Shown piece by piece: positions 15,588 through 24,949 of a DNA stretch of 64,000 bases. A program made the translations under genes and the position numbers. The stretch spans positions 248,001 to 312,000 of the forward strand of contig NZ_JAUZQD010000011.1 of NCBI RefSeq assembly GCF_030709675.1. The letters are read 5' to 3'. This DNA comes from Symbioplanes lichenis. Lineage in GTDB: Bacteria; Actinomycetota; Actinomycetes; Mycobacteriales; Micromonosporaceae. The notes beneath the pieces are model-generated. The model did no database searches and was not told where the DNA came from. It saw only the letters and a list, made by a program, of their open reading frames with translations. Within the stretch, counting starts at the first letter, position 1. Each line of letters opens with the position of its first letter.

Positions 15588-16748
15588 ATGCCGTACTACC
15601 GCACTGCCGGGGAGATCCCCCGCAAGCGGCACACCCAGTTCCGCCGGCCCGACGGCGGCCTCTATGCCGAGGAGCTGATGGGCCAGGAGGGCTTCTCCTC
15701 CGACTCGTCCCTGCTCTATCACCGGCATCCGCCGACCGCGCTGGTGTCCGCCGCCACGCATGAGCCACCCGTGGTCGCCCGGACCCCGAACCTGCCGCTC
15801 GTGCCCCGCCACCTGCGCACTCACAAGCTGACAGCCGGCCCGGCGGACGCTGTGCTGGGGCGCCAGCCGTTGCTCGCCAACAACGACGTCCGCATCGGCT
15901 ATGTCGTGGCGGACCGGCCGTCCCCGCTCTACCGCGACGCCGTGGGCGACGAGTGCCTCTATGTGGAGGAGGGCTCGGCGACGATCGAGACGACGTTCGG
16001 CAATCTGTCCGTTTCGTCGGGCGACTATGTCATCATTCCGACGTCGGTGGTGCATCGCATCGTGCCGTCCGGGCCGGTGCGGCTGCTGACCATCGAGGCC
16101 ACCGGCCACATTGGACCGCCGCGCCGCTATCTTTCCGTGCGGGGGCAGTTCCTGGAGCACGCCCCCTACTGCGAGCGGGACGTGCGGGGGCCGTCTTTTG
16201 CCGACATCCGGGACGAAACGGACGTCGAGGTCTACGTCAAGCATCGGGCCGGATGGACCCGCCACGTGTACGCCCACCACCCCTTCGACGTGGCCGGCTG
16301 GGACGGCTGCCTCTACCCGTGGGCCTTCTCGATCCACGACTTCGAGCCCATCACCGGCCGCGTCCACCAGCCGCCGCCCGTCCACCAGACCTTCGAGGGG
16401 CCGAACTTCGTCGTCTGCTCCTTCGTCCCCCGCAAGGTCGACTACCACCCGCTCGCCGTGCCGGTCCCCTACAACCACCACAACGTCGACTCCGACGAGC
16501 TGATGTTCTACACCGGCGGCAACTACGAGGCCCGCCGCGGCTCGGGCATCGAACAGGGCTCGCTGTCCCTTCACCCGTCCGGCTTCACCCACGGCCCCCA
16601 GCCCGGCGCCGTCGAACGCTCCCTGGGCGTCTCGTCCTTCGACGAACTCGCCGTGATGGTCGACACGTTCCGGCCCCTTGACCTGTGCGAGGCGGCACTG
16701 TCCGTCGAGGACACGGGCTACGCCTGGACCTGGAACCGCACCCCGTAG
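15588..16748 (+). CDS. hmgA: homogentisate 1,2-dioxygenase
   Basis: Opens the ring of homogentisate with O2 to give maleylacetoacetate. The 386-residue cupin-like enzyme shows the conserved start MPYYRTAGEIPRKRHTQFR, SSLLYHRHPPT, and the iron-site region NHHNVDSDELMFYTGGNYE, where His and Glu ligands lie, then LHPSGFTHGP with a further His. ATG 15588 is chosen over GTG 15576 because AGGTGG at 15574-15579 gives a ribosome site at 8 nt and the homologous start begins at MPYY. It is divergent from the fahA operon, so one intergenic region serves both arms of the pathway. Confidence 0.94.
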   Translation: MPYYRTAGEIPRKRHTQFRRPDGGLYAEELMGQEGFSSDSSLLYHRHPPTALVSAATHEPPVVARTPNLPLVPRHLRTHKLTAGPADAVLGRQPLLANNDVRIGYVVADRPSPLYRDAVGDECLYVEEGSATIETTFGNLSVSSGDYVIIPTSVVHRIVPSGPVRLLTIEATGHIGPPRRYLSVRGQFLEHAPYCERDVRGPSFADIRDETDVEVYVKHRAGWTRHVYAHHPFDVAGWDGCLYPWAFSIHDFEPITGRVHQPPPVHQTFEGPNFVVCSFVPRKVDYHPLAVPVPYNHHNVDSDELMFYTGGNYEARRGSGIEQGSLSLHPSGFTHGPQPGAVERSLGVSSFDELAVMVDTFRPLDLCEAALSVEDTGYAWTWNRTP

Positions 16749-16817
16749 CGCCCAGCCGCTCACATCGTGCCTTCTCGCTGTTGTGTTCCCGGAGGTGCCC
16801 GGCACCAGCCTTGACCC

Positions 16818-17051
16818 ATGGACATTGCTACCAAGCAAGTTGACCTTGCCGCTCCCGCTCTGGTCGCCGCTCTCGCCGACTTCGACCGCGCCGCTGTGCG
16901 GGCCGCTCTCGCGCGCCAAGGGGTGTCGCTGCTCGACCTGCGCGACGCACAGCGCGGCATCACCCGGCATGCCATGACCGCCGAGCAGCGCGCGGAGTAC
17001 GAGCGCGCCAACCGCGAGGCCCAGGCGGCAGCCGAGCGGCTCTACTCCTGA
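16818..17051 (+). CDS. small helical protein upstream of a PIN-domain remnant (possible antitoxin)
   Basis: A 77-residue, Ala-rich and mostly helical protein ending in a charged helix (TAEQRAEYERANREAQAAAERL). No DNA-binding motif or family recognised. Its stop is 2 bp before the start of the broken PIN gene, the tight arrangement seen in type II toxin-antitoxin pairs with the antitoxin first. There is no strong ribosome site directly upstream. The antitoxin role rests only on this position and size; it may be an orphan now that the partner is broken. Confidence 0.5.
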   Translation: MDIATKQVDLAAPALVAALADFDRAAVRAALARQGVSLLDLRDAQRGITRHAMTAEQRAEYERANREAQAAAERLYS

Positions 17052-17053
17052 CG

Positions 17054-17290
17054 ATGGTGCCGCGCTACGTCTTCGACGCCTCGGCGATCGAGATGTCCCT
17101 TCGCCCACCTCGGCGTCGAAGCGCTGCTCGCCGAAGCCGAGGCGGGCCTGATCCAGCTGTTCCTGCCCACCGTCGCCATCGCCGACGTCGAGACGCGGCT
17201 GCGCGCCGGCCTGGCGGGGTGGGCACACCTGCTCTGCACCGCGGGCATCCAGTCACTGTCGCTGGCGGAGCATGCCGCGGTCGAGGTGGC
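17054..17290 (+). pseudogene. PIN-domain (VapC-like) toxin remnant, frameshifted and truncated
   Basis: The first frame reads MVPRYVFDASAIEM, the usual PIN start with the first acidic residue in FDAS, then becomes an Arg/Pro-rich shadow. From about 17097 a second frame, shifted by one base, continues in PIN style: HLGVEALLAEAEAG, LFLPTVAIADVETRLRAGLAG and SLAEHAAVEVA. Together they give about 75 residues against the usual 120-140. The end runs into the convergent fumarase gene, so the last PIN motif is missing. A loss of sequence plus a frameshift near 17090-17105 explains it. A sequencing error cannot explain the missing C-terminal part. Confidence 0.55.
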
Positions 17291-18949
<1,659 letters not shown>

Positions 18950-19032
18950 GACGGGCAACTTTAGGCCAGCGGCATCCGCCGGTGCGAACCAGCGTGGTCA
19001 CGCCATGGTGACAGTCACGTCACCAAGATCGA

Positions 19033-20334
19033 TCACGGGGCGTAGGGGACGTAGGCGAGGTCCCGGCCGTCGACCAGGATCAACCCGTCCGGACCGGCCG
19101 CGAAGACGTTCGCCGCGGTCTTCACGTCGACCAGGACCTTGCCGGTGCGCGGGCTCACCGCGACGATGCGGCCGGGTTCCGGGTCGGCGATGATTCCCGC
19201 GTACGGGGTCAGCGCCGCCGACGTCTCCCGCCCGATCGACCGCCGCCACGCCGTCCCGCTCCGGCTGAACGAGCGGGCACTGAGAGTTGCCCCATCGGCA
19301 CTGCGGATCAGCGCGTACGCGTTGTTGACGGCCAGCACGCTCTGCCCCTTGTCGCCGTGCCAGAGCGTCCGGCCGTCGTGGGCGGCGATCAGTTCCTGCC
19401 GGCCGTACGGGTCGACGCCGAGCACCACGTCGGAGCCACCGGCGGGATCCTTGTCCTGGGCGCAGTCGTTGCCGTTGTCGGCCGTGCGCAGGTTGAGCCC
19501 GTCGCGTTGCCACGCGGCCTGGGCGTGCGGCGGATCGTGCGCCGTGACGCCGTAGTAGCAGGTGCCGTCGCGGGCGTCGCCGGTGACCGTGAGCACGCGG
19601 CTGCCGACCACGGCGACGCGCTGGTTCCCGGCGGGCTTCCGGGTCTCGACCGCCCGCCCCTGCGCCGTGTCGACGATCTGGATCTTGCCGTCGCCGGGCA
19701 GCCCGATGAGGTCGGGCAGCCGTACGGGCCCGGCGGCGCGCTTGTCCACCCGCGGTGAGCTGATCGGCTGGGTGTCGGGCAGATCGGGGTTCGCCGCGTC
19801 GAGCACGAAGCCGATGCCCTGCGTCTCGACCGTCCACATCGGCTTGGTGCCGTGCGGTTCCCAGGCGCTCAGCCGGCACGAGCTCGCCTTGGCGCAGCGC
19901 AGGTCGAGGATCGCGTCGGAGTAGGTCCACACCGCCGTGGCGCCGTCGTCCTTGCGCCGCACGGCGCCGGTGGCCGGATCGAGCACCTCGTAGCCCTTGG
20001 TGAGCAGGCGCCCCACGACCACGACCGCGTCGGCGTCCTTGCCGGCGACCCCGGCCCAGTCGGCGTCGGACTTCCAGAGCCGCACGCCGGCGGTCAGCCC
20101 GTACGCCTCGACGGACGTCCGGTACTCCACGACCGCCGAGCCGCCGGTGATCGTGATGCTCTCCGGCGAGCCGCCCGCCGCGGTCTGCCAGGTCGCCACG
20201 CCCTCGGCGATCGGGTCACCGGCGCTGATCCAGGCCCAGAGCCGCGGGAACGGGTTCCACACCCCGGTGGAGGCGAGCACGATGACGGTCACGAGGCCGG
20301 CGAGAGCCGTACCCTTCGCCGCCTTGGATGCCAC
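19033..20334 (-). CDS. membrane-anchored PQQ-like beta-propeller protein
   Basis: A 433-residue protein with an N-terminal membrane segment (ALAGLVTVIVLASTGVW, about 10-26) and an extracytoplasmic propeller: GYEVLDPATGAVRRKDDG, DGKIQIVDTAQGRAVETRK, YGRQELIAAHDGRTLWHGD and GRIVAVSPRTGKVLVDVK are blade-like repeats. Cysteine pairs (DLRCAKASSC, GTCYYG and NDCAQD) suggest disulfides. GTG 20334 is chosen over TTG 20343 because TAAGTT lies 7 nt upstream of it. No enzyme signature. It resembles the protein at 11975-13093 in architecture only; sequence similarity is low by eye. Confidence 0.7.
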   Translation of the reverse strand: MASKAAKGTALAGLVTVIVLASTGVWNPFPRLWAWISAGDPIAEGVATWQTAAGGSPESITITGGSAVVEYRTSVEAYGLTAGVRLWKSDADWAGVAGKDADAVVVVGRLLTKGYEVLDPATGAVRRKDDGATAVWTYSDAILDLRCAKASSCRLSAWEPHGTKPMWTVETQGIGFVLDAANPDLPDTQPISSPRVDKRAAGPVRLPDLIGLPGDGKIQIVDTAQGRAVETRKPAGNQRVAVVGSRVLTVTGDARDGTCYYGVTAHDPPHAQAAWQRDGLNLRTADNGNDCAQDKDPAGGSDVVLGVDPYGRQELIAAHDGRTLWHGDKGQSVLAVNNAYALIRSADGATLSARSFSRSGTAWRRSIGRETSAALTPYAGIIADPEPGRIVAVSPRTGKVLVDVKTAANVFAAGPDGLILVDGRDLAYVPYAP

Positions 20335-20341
20335 GACGATC

Positions 20342-20347
20342 AACTTA
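20342..20347 (-). promoter_or_regulatory. leaderless -10 box (TAAGTT)
   Basis: Reading leftward: TAAGTT, 7 nt, then GTG 20334. It supports the later of two possible starts. Confidence 0.4.
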
Positions 20348-20397
20348 ACGACGCCGGACCGTCCACAAGATCAGCCCGATTCGTCCGTGTCGATGGT

Positions 20398-20883
20398 TTA
20401 TGCCCCGCTCGCCGCGCGGACCAACGGCATCGTCCGGTAGGGGATCTGCTCGGCCAGGGCGATGATGGTCGAGGCGCGCAGGATTCCCTCGTACGCGAGA
20501 ACCTGGTCGATCACCCGCTGCAGGTCCGCATTGGACCGGGCCACGATGCGGCACATGAGGTCGCCCGTGCCCGTGATCGTGTGCGCCTCCAGCACCTCGG
20601 GGATCTCCGCCAAGTGCGCGGTGACGGCCGTGTGCCCGTAGCGCTGGGAGATCTCCAGAGTCACGAAGCTGGTCACCGTGAAGCCGATCGCGGCCGGCAC
20701 GACGTCGGGCCCGAAGCCCCGGATCGTGCCGCGGGCTGTCAGCTTGTCGAGCCGGGCCTGCACCGTGCCGCGCGCCACGGCCAGTCGCCGGCTCAGCTCC
20801 AGCACCCCGATCCGGGGCTCCTCCGCGAGCAGGGCGAGGAGCCGGCCGTCGAGTGCGTCCAGGTGTGCATCTTGTCCAGCCAT
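20398..20883 (-). CDS. Lrp/AsnC-family transcriptional regulator (likely regulator of hppD)
   Basis: A 161-residue protein of standard Lrp length. The N-terminal helix-turn-helix is LDALDGRLLALLAEEPRIGVLELSRRLAVARGTVQARLDKL in outline (about 7-48), followed by the RAM ligand-binding domain with THTITGTGDLMCRIVARSN. Lrp proteins bind amino acids and form octamers. ATG 20883 is used; the frame extends 27 bp further upstream. It is divergent from hppD across 88 bp that contain an 8-bp palindrome (GTACGTAC, 20889-20896) and a 20-bp inverted repeat next to hppD. A tyrosine or phenylalanine effector is inference. Confidence 0.88.
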   Translation of the reverse strand: MAGQDAHLDALDGRLLALLAEEPRIGVLELSRRLAVARGTVQARLDKLTARGTIRGFGPDVVPAAIGFTVTSFVTLEISQRYGHTAVTAHLAEIPEVLEAHTITGTGDLMCRIVARSNADLQRVIDQVLAYEGILRASTIIALAEQIPYRTMPLVRAASGA

Positions 20884-20948
20884 AGTGCGTACGTACTCTA
20901 CCAAATGCACAGAGTGCGCAGCTGAAATTTGGACTGTTGCCCAGCAGT

Positions 20949-20968
20949 GTGACGTAGGTCAACGTCAC
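20949..20968. promoter_or_regulatory. 20-bp inverted repeat upstream of hppD
   Basis: GTGACGT-AGGTCA-ACGTCAC, perfect 7-bp arms and a 6-bp spacer, ending 3 bp before ATG 20972. A protein bound here would block the start region of hppD directly. The Lrp regulator opposite is the obvious candidate, though the repeat is not a classical Lrp consensus. Confidence 0.5.
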
Positions 20969-20971
20969 GGC

Positions 20972-22126
20972 ATGACGCAGACGATGGCACAAGCGACGGC
21001 GACCCGGGACGTCTTCCCCGTCAAGGGCGTCGACCACCTCCGCTTCCTCGTGGGCAACGCCAAGCAGGCCGCCCACTACTACTCCACCGCGTTCGGCATG
21101 AGCTGCGTGGCCTATCGCGGGCCCGAGCAGGGCTTCCGCGACCACGCCGAGTACGTGCTGATCAGCGGCTCGGCCCGGTTCGTGCTCGTGGGTGCGGTGC
21201 ACGCCGGCGCCCCGGGCAGCGACCACGTGACGAAGCACAGCGACGGCATCTCCGACATCGCGCTCGAGGTGCCGGACGTCGACAAGGCCTACGCGCACGC
21301 CGTTGCCGCCGGTGCTCGCGCGGTCACCGATCCCCATGACGTGAAGGACGAGCACGGCACGGTCCGGATCGCGACGATCGGGGCGTACGGGGACACGCTG
21401 CACTCGCTCATCGACCGCTCGCAGTACGACGGGCCGTTCCTGCCCGGCTTCGTCACCCGCGATCCGATCGTCGACCGGAGCGCCGCCGTCGCGGCCGGCC
21501 TGCAGCCCAAGCGCTACTTCCAGGCGGTCGACCACGTGGTCGGCAACGTCGAGCTGGGCCGCATGGACGAGTGGGTCGAGTTCTACCGCCGGGTCATGGG
21601 CTTCACCAACATGGCCGAGTTCATCGGGGACGACATCGCCACCGACTATTCGGCGCTGATGAGCAAAGTCGTCGCCGACGGCACGCGCAAGGTCAAGTTC
21701 CCGCTCAACGAGCCGGCCGTCTCGCAGCGCAAGTCGCAGATCGACGAGTACCTCGAGTTCTACGGCGGCCCGGGCGCCCAGCACGTGGCCGTGGCGACCA
21801 ACGACATCATCGCGTCGGTCGACGCCATGCGCGCGGCCGGCCTGGAGTTCCTCACGACGCCGGACTCGTACTACGACGACCCTGAGCTGCGGGCGAGGAT
21901 CGGTGAGGTCCGGGCGCCGATCGAGGAGCTCAAGAAGCGCGGCATCCTGGTCGACCGGGACGAGGACGGCTATCTGCTGCAGATCTTCACCAAGCCCGTG
22001 CAGGACCGGCCGACGGTCTTCTTCGAGCTGATCGAGCGGCACGGGTCACTCGGTTTCGGCAAGGGCAACTTCAAGGCGCTCTTCGAAGCCATCGAGCGGG
22101 AGCAGGAGGCGCGCGGGAACCTGTAA
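20972..22126 (+). CDS. hppD: 4-hydroxyphenylpyruvate dioxygenase
   Basis: Converts 4-hydroxyphenylpyruvate and O2 to homogentisate, the substrate of HmgA. The 384-residue protein has two vicinal-oxygen-chelate halves. The iron ligands are visible in the second half: His188 (QAVDHVVGN), His271 (GAQHVAVAT) and Glu352 (VFFELIER), close to His187/His270/Glu349 of the Streptomyces avermitilis enzyme. The LLQIFTKPVQDRPT segment before the Glu is typical. No clear ribosome site precedes ATG 20972; a 20-bp inverted repeat ends 3 bp upstream. The aminotransferase at 23278 could supply its substrate. Confidence 0.96.
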   Translation: MTQTMAQATATRDVFPVKGVDHLRFLVGNAKQAAHYYSTAFGMSCVAYRGPEQGFRDHAEYVLISGSARFVLVGAVHAGAPGSDHVTKHSDGISDIALEVPDVDKAYAHAVAAGARAVTDPHDVKDEHGTVRIATIGAYGDTLHSLIDRSQYDGPFLPGFVTRDPIVDRSAAVAAGLQPKRYFQAVDHVVGNVELGRMDEWVEFYRRVMGFTNMAEFIGDDIATDYSALMSKVVADGTRKVKFPLNEPAVSQRKSQIDEYLEFYGGPGAQHVAVATNDIIASVDAMRAAGLEFLTTPDSYYDDPELRARIGEVRAPIEELKKRGILVDRDEDGYLLQIFTKPVQDRPTVFFELIERHGSLGFGKGNFKALFEAIEREQEARGNL

Positions 22127-22255
22127 GACTGTCCCCGTGACCTCGGCGGGCGAAGCCGTGGCAATCGTGCCTGTCGGCCCGGTTGCTGCGGTTTTGTCCC
22201 GCCGCCCGACCGTGCCTGAGAAGGGCACGCAGCCTGCCGTGATAAAGGTTTCGCC

Positions 22256-23281
22256 ATGAGTTCGCTACCCGCCGGTTGGTACAAGGACCCGGCCGACCCG
22301 TCGACCCAGCGCTGGTGGGACGGCGAGGGCTGGCTGGGCAAGCCGCTCCCGGCGGACCAGACACCGCCCGACGGCCCGCCGCCCGCCGAGGAGCCCGCGC
22401 CCGCGCCCGAACCGGCACCGGTTGCGCCGGTGACGCCGGCCACTCCGCCCGTCCTGAGCGCGCCGCCCGTGCAGGCCCCGCCCCCGATCCAGGGGCCGCC
22501 GCCGGGCTGGGGCGCGCCGCCGCCCGGCTGGCAACCGCCGCCCCCCGGATGGCAGCAACCGCCGCCGCCCCCGGGATGGCAGGGACCGCCGCCGCAGGGT
22601 TGGCAAGGACCACCGCCGCAGGGGTGGCAGGGACCGCCGCCCGGATGGCAGCCCCCGCCCGGCTACCCGCCGTTCCCGTTCCCCTATCCGGTGCAGGCCC
22701 GCCCGCACGGCCTCGCGCTCGCCGGGCTCGGCCGCCGCCTGGTCGCCCGGCTGATCGACATCGCCGTGGTGCTCGTGCTCAACGTCATCGTCAACGGCTG
22801 GCTCGCGTACCAGCTGTGGCTCGAGATCGAGCCCACCTACCGCGCGATCATGGCCGACCCGCTGACCGCCGAGACGGGCTCCGCGTCGCCCCGGGCCAGC
22901 TGGATCTACCTGGCGATGCTGGTCGTGGCCACGGCGCTCTGGTGTGCGTACGAGGTGCCGGCGCTCGCGGCGAGCGGGCAGACCCTCGGCAAGCGGATCA
23001 TGGGCATCAAGGTCATGAAGCTCGACGACACCGGCCCGCTCGGCGGCGGCCGCGCGTTCGCCCGGTGGAGCCGGCTGGGCATGTGGACGCCGCTGTGGAG
23101 CTGCTACATCGGCTTCATCGCCCAGCTGATCTACGCGGGCTCGGTGCTCTTCGAGCCGAAGCTGCACCAGGCCCTGCACGACAAGTCCGCGCGCACCGTC
23201 GTGGTCGCGGTGCCGCCCCGGCAATTCCAGCCGGCGGAGCCCTCCGCCGGTGAGAACGACATCTCAGGAGGACGACGATGA
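22256..23281 (+). CDS. RDD-family membrane protein with DUF2510 and proline-rich N-terminus
   Basis: A 341-residue protein in three parts: a DUF2510 motif at the start (PAGWYKDPADPSTQRWWDG, about 4-22); a Pro/Gly/Trp repeat region (about 40-145) with many PPPGW and QGPPPQGW units; and an RDD membrane domain starting AGLGRRLVARLIDIAVVLVLN with the Arg and Asp residues that name the family. About three membrane helices follow, including the GQTLGKRIMGIKVM loop. The function of such proteins is unclear. It overlaps the aminotransferase by 4 bp (ATGA), so the two are translationally coupled. That link has no obvious meaning. Confidence 0.85.
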   Translation: MSSLPAGWYKDPADPSTQRWWDGEGWLGKPLPADQTPPDGPPPAEEPAPAPEPAPVAPVTPATPPVLSAPPVQAPPPIQGPPPGWGAPPPGWQPPPPGWQQPPPPPGWQGPPPQGWQGPPPQGWQGPPPGWQPPPGYPPFPFPYPVQARPHGLALAGLGRRLVARLIDIAVVLVLNVIVNGWLAYQLWLEIEPTYRAIMADPLTAETGSASPRASWIYLAMLVVATALWCAYEVPALAASGQTLGKRIMGIKVMKLDDTGPLGGGRAFARWSRLGMWTPLWSCYIGFIAQLIYAGSVLFEPKLHQALHDKSARTVVVAVPPRQFQPAEPSAGENDISGGRR

Positions 23282-24354
23282 CCAGGCTGACGCGCGCGGA
23301 CCTGGACGCGCTGCCCGCGTACGTGCCCGGTCGCAACGTCGCCGACCTGGCCCGCGAGCTCGGCATCGCCGAGGCGGTCAAGCTGGCCAGCAACGAGGTG
23401 CCGTTCGGGCCGCTGCCCGGCGTGGCCGAGGCGATCGCGGAGGCGGTCACCCAGTCGCACCGCTACCCCGACATGGGGGTGCTGGCGCTGCGGGCCAAGC
23501 TCGCCGAGCGGCTCGGCGTCGACCCCGGCCGCATCGTCACCGGCGGCGGCTCGGTCGCGCTGGCCGAGCACCTGGCCAAGGCGACCTGCCTGCCGGGCGA
23601 CGAGATCCTCTACTCGTGGCGCTCCTTCGAGGCGTACCCGATCATCGCCACCGGCGTCGGCGCCAGCAGCATCCGGGTCCCCAACACCCCGGAGCACGGC
23701 CACGACCTGCGCGCGATGGCCGACGCCGTGACGGACCGGACCCGCCTGGCCATCGTCTGCAACCCCAACAACCCCACGGGTACGAGCGTCCGCCGCGACG
23801 AGCTCGACCGCTTCCTCGACGCCGTGCCGGACGACACGCTCGTGGTGCTCGACGAGGCGTACCGCGAATTCGTCACGGACGACGAGGTCCCGGACGGCCT
23901 GGCCACGTACGGTGATCGGCCCAACGTCGTCATCCTGCGCACCCTGAGCAAGGCGTGGGGCCTGGCCGGCCTCCGCGTCGGCTACTTGGTCGCCCAGCCG
24001 GCCGTCGCCGCCGCGATCCGCAAGGTTCTCACGCCCTTCTCGACCAGCATGGTCGCGCAGGCCGCCGCCCTCGCCGCCCTCGACGCCGAGCCCGAGGTCG
24101 TCCGCCGCTGCGCCGTCGTCATCGCCGAACGCGACCGGGTCACCGCCGAGCTCCGCAAACTGGGCGCCGACGTCCCCACCAGCCAGGCCAACTTCGTCTG
24201 GCTCCCGCTCGCCGACCGCTCCGCCGCCTTCGCCGCCGCCTGCGAGAAGCGCGGCGTGATCGTCCGCCCCTTCCAGGGCGACGGCGTCCGCGTCACCATC
24301 GGCACCCCCGAGGAGAACGACACCTTCCTCGAGGCCGCGGGAGAGGCCCTCTGA
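23278..24354 (+). CDS. HisC-like aminotransferase (probable aromatic amino acid aminotransferase)
   Basis: A 358-residue fold-type I PLP enzyme of the histidinol-phosphate/aromatic aminotransferase group. It shows VKLASNEVPFGPLP, IVCNPNNPTGTS (substrate and PLP contacts), VVLDEAYREF, and the Schiff-base lysine in LRTLSKAWGLAGLRVGY. Actinobacteria often use such proteins on phenylalanine and tyrosine (Pat type). Its place just after hppD makes a tyrosine to 4-hydroxyphenylpyruvate role more likely than histidine synthesis, since no other his genes are near. AGGAGG lies 6 nt before ATG 23278. The start overlaps the RDD gene, and its stop overlaps the next frame. Confidence 0.87.
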   Translation: MTRLTRADLDALPAYVPGRNVADLARELGIAEAVKLASNEVPFGPLPGVAEAIAEAVTQSHRYPDMGVLALRAKLAERLGVDPGRIVTGGGSVALAEHLAKATCLPGDEILYSWRSFEAYPIIATGVGASSIRVPNTPEHGHDLRAMADAVTDRTRLAIVCNPNNPTGTSVRRDELDRFLDAVPDDTLVVLDEAYREFVTDDEVPDGLATYGDRPNVVILRTLSKAWGLAGLRVGYLVAQPAVAAAIRKVLTPFSTSMVAQAAALAALDAEPEVVRRCAVVIAERDRVTAELRKLGADVPTSQANFVWLPLADRSAAFAAACEKRGVIVRPFQGDGVRVTIGTPEENDTFLEAAGEAL

Positions 24355-24890
24355 CGGACACCCCGCGCTTCGGCACGGCAGCGGACGTGGCCTGGATCGC
24401 CGGCGGCACCCGGGCCGGCTTCTCGGTCACGTCCGCGATCCCGCCGGTCTTCCCGGCGTACGCCACCCTGCACTGGGACGAGAGCGTGCCGATCGACACC
24501 CACGAGCGCGCCGTCATCGACACCCTGACCCGCCACCCCCAGGCCCAGCCGTGGTGGCTGGGCTACCTGGAAACCGGCGCCCACGACGTCGTCTTCAGCC
24601 AGGCCCCGCGCGTCCCCCTCTACGCCGGCTGGCCCTACGTCCTGGTCGAAGCCGGCCCCGCCCAAGCCCTCACCTGGCGCCGAGGCCACATGCGCGGCGA
24701 CGGCGCCCTCCCGGACCTGTTCTTCCCGCAGGACCGGAGCTGGCTCGCCTCAGCCCTGTGGGACGACACCTGGACCTGCGTCGGCGGCCCGGAGAACCTG
24801 ATCGACGCCCTGCGCCGCGAGCCGCTGCTCAACGCCCGCCGCGTGACGCCCGACGAGGACGCCCTCCCGCCCGGCCTCACCCGCGAGTGA
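24351..24890 (+). CDS. protein of unknown function coupled to the aminotransferase (possible CTG start)
   Basis: A 179-residue soluble protein; the sequence from TPRFGTAADVAWIAGG to the end reads as a real, well-composed protein, with SAIPPVFPAYATLHW and HPQAQPWWLGYLETG typical of small uncharacterised actinobacterial proteins. The frame has no ATG or GTG upstream for nearly 400 bp. The first usable codon is CTG 24351, which overlaps the aminotransferase stop as CTGA; GTG 24387 would remove 12 residues that look like part of the domain. No catalytic motif was recognised. Coupling to the aminotransferase suggests shared expression. Confidence 0.55.
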   Translation: MTDTPRFGTAADVAWIAGGTRAGFSVTSAIPPVFPAYATLHWDESVPIDTHERAVIDTLTRHPQAQPWWLGYLETGAHDVVFSQAPRVPLYAGWPYVLVEAGPAQALTWRRGHMRGDGALPDLFFPQDRSWLASALWDDTWTCVGGPENLIDALRREPLLNARRVTPDEDALPPGLTRE

Positions 24891-24936
24891 CGGGTTTCCG
24901 CTTCATGAGGTGGTAGGCGTACCGGCGCGCGGCTAC

Positions 24937-24942
24937 TAGCGT
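24937..24942 (+). promoter_or_regulatory. leaderless -10 box (TAGCGT)
   Basis: TAGCGT, 7 nt, then ATG 24950. No ribosome site is present between them, in agreement with a leaderless transcript. Confidence 0.45.
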
Positions 24943-24949
24943 TTTCGGC

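Noticed and set aside
23278..24354. Naming the aminotransferase hisC.
   Set aside because: No histidine-biosynthesis gene is near and the context is tyrosine breakdown; the family includes aromatic aminotransferases.
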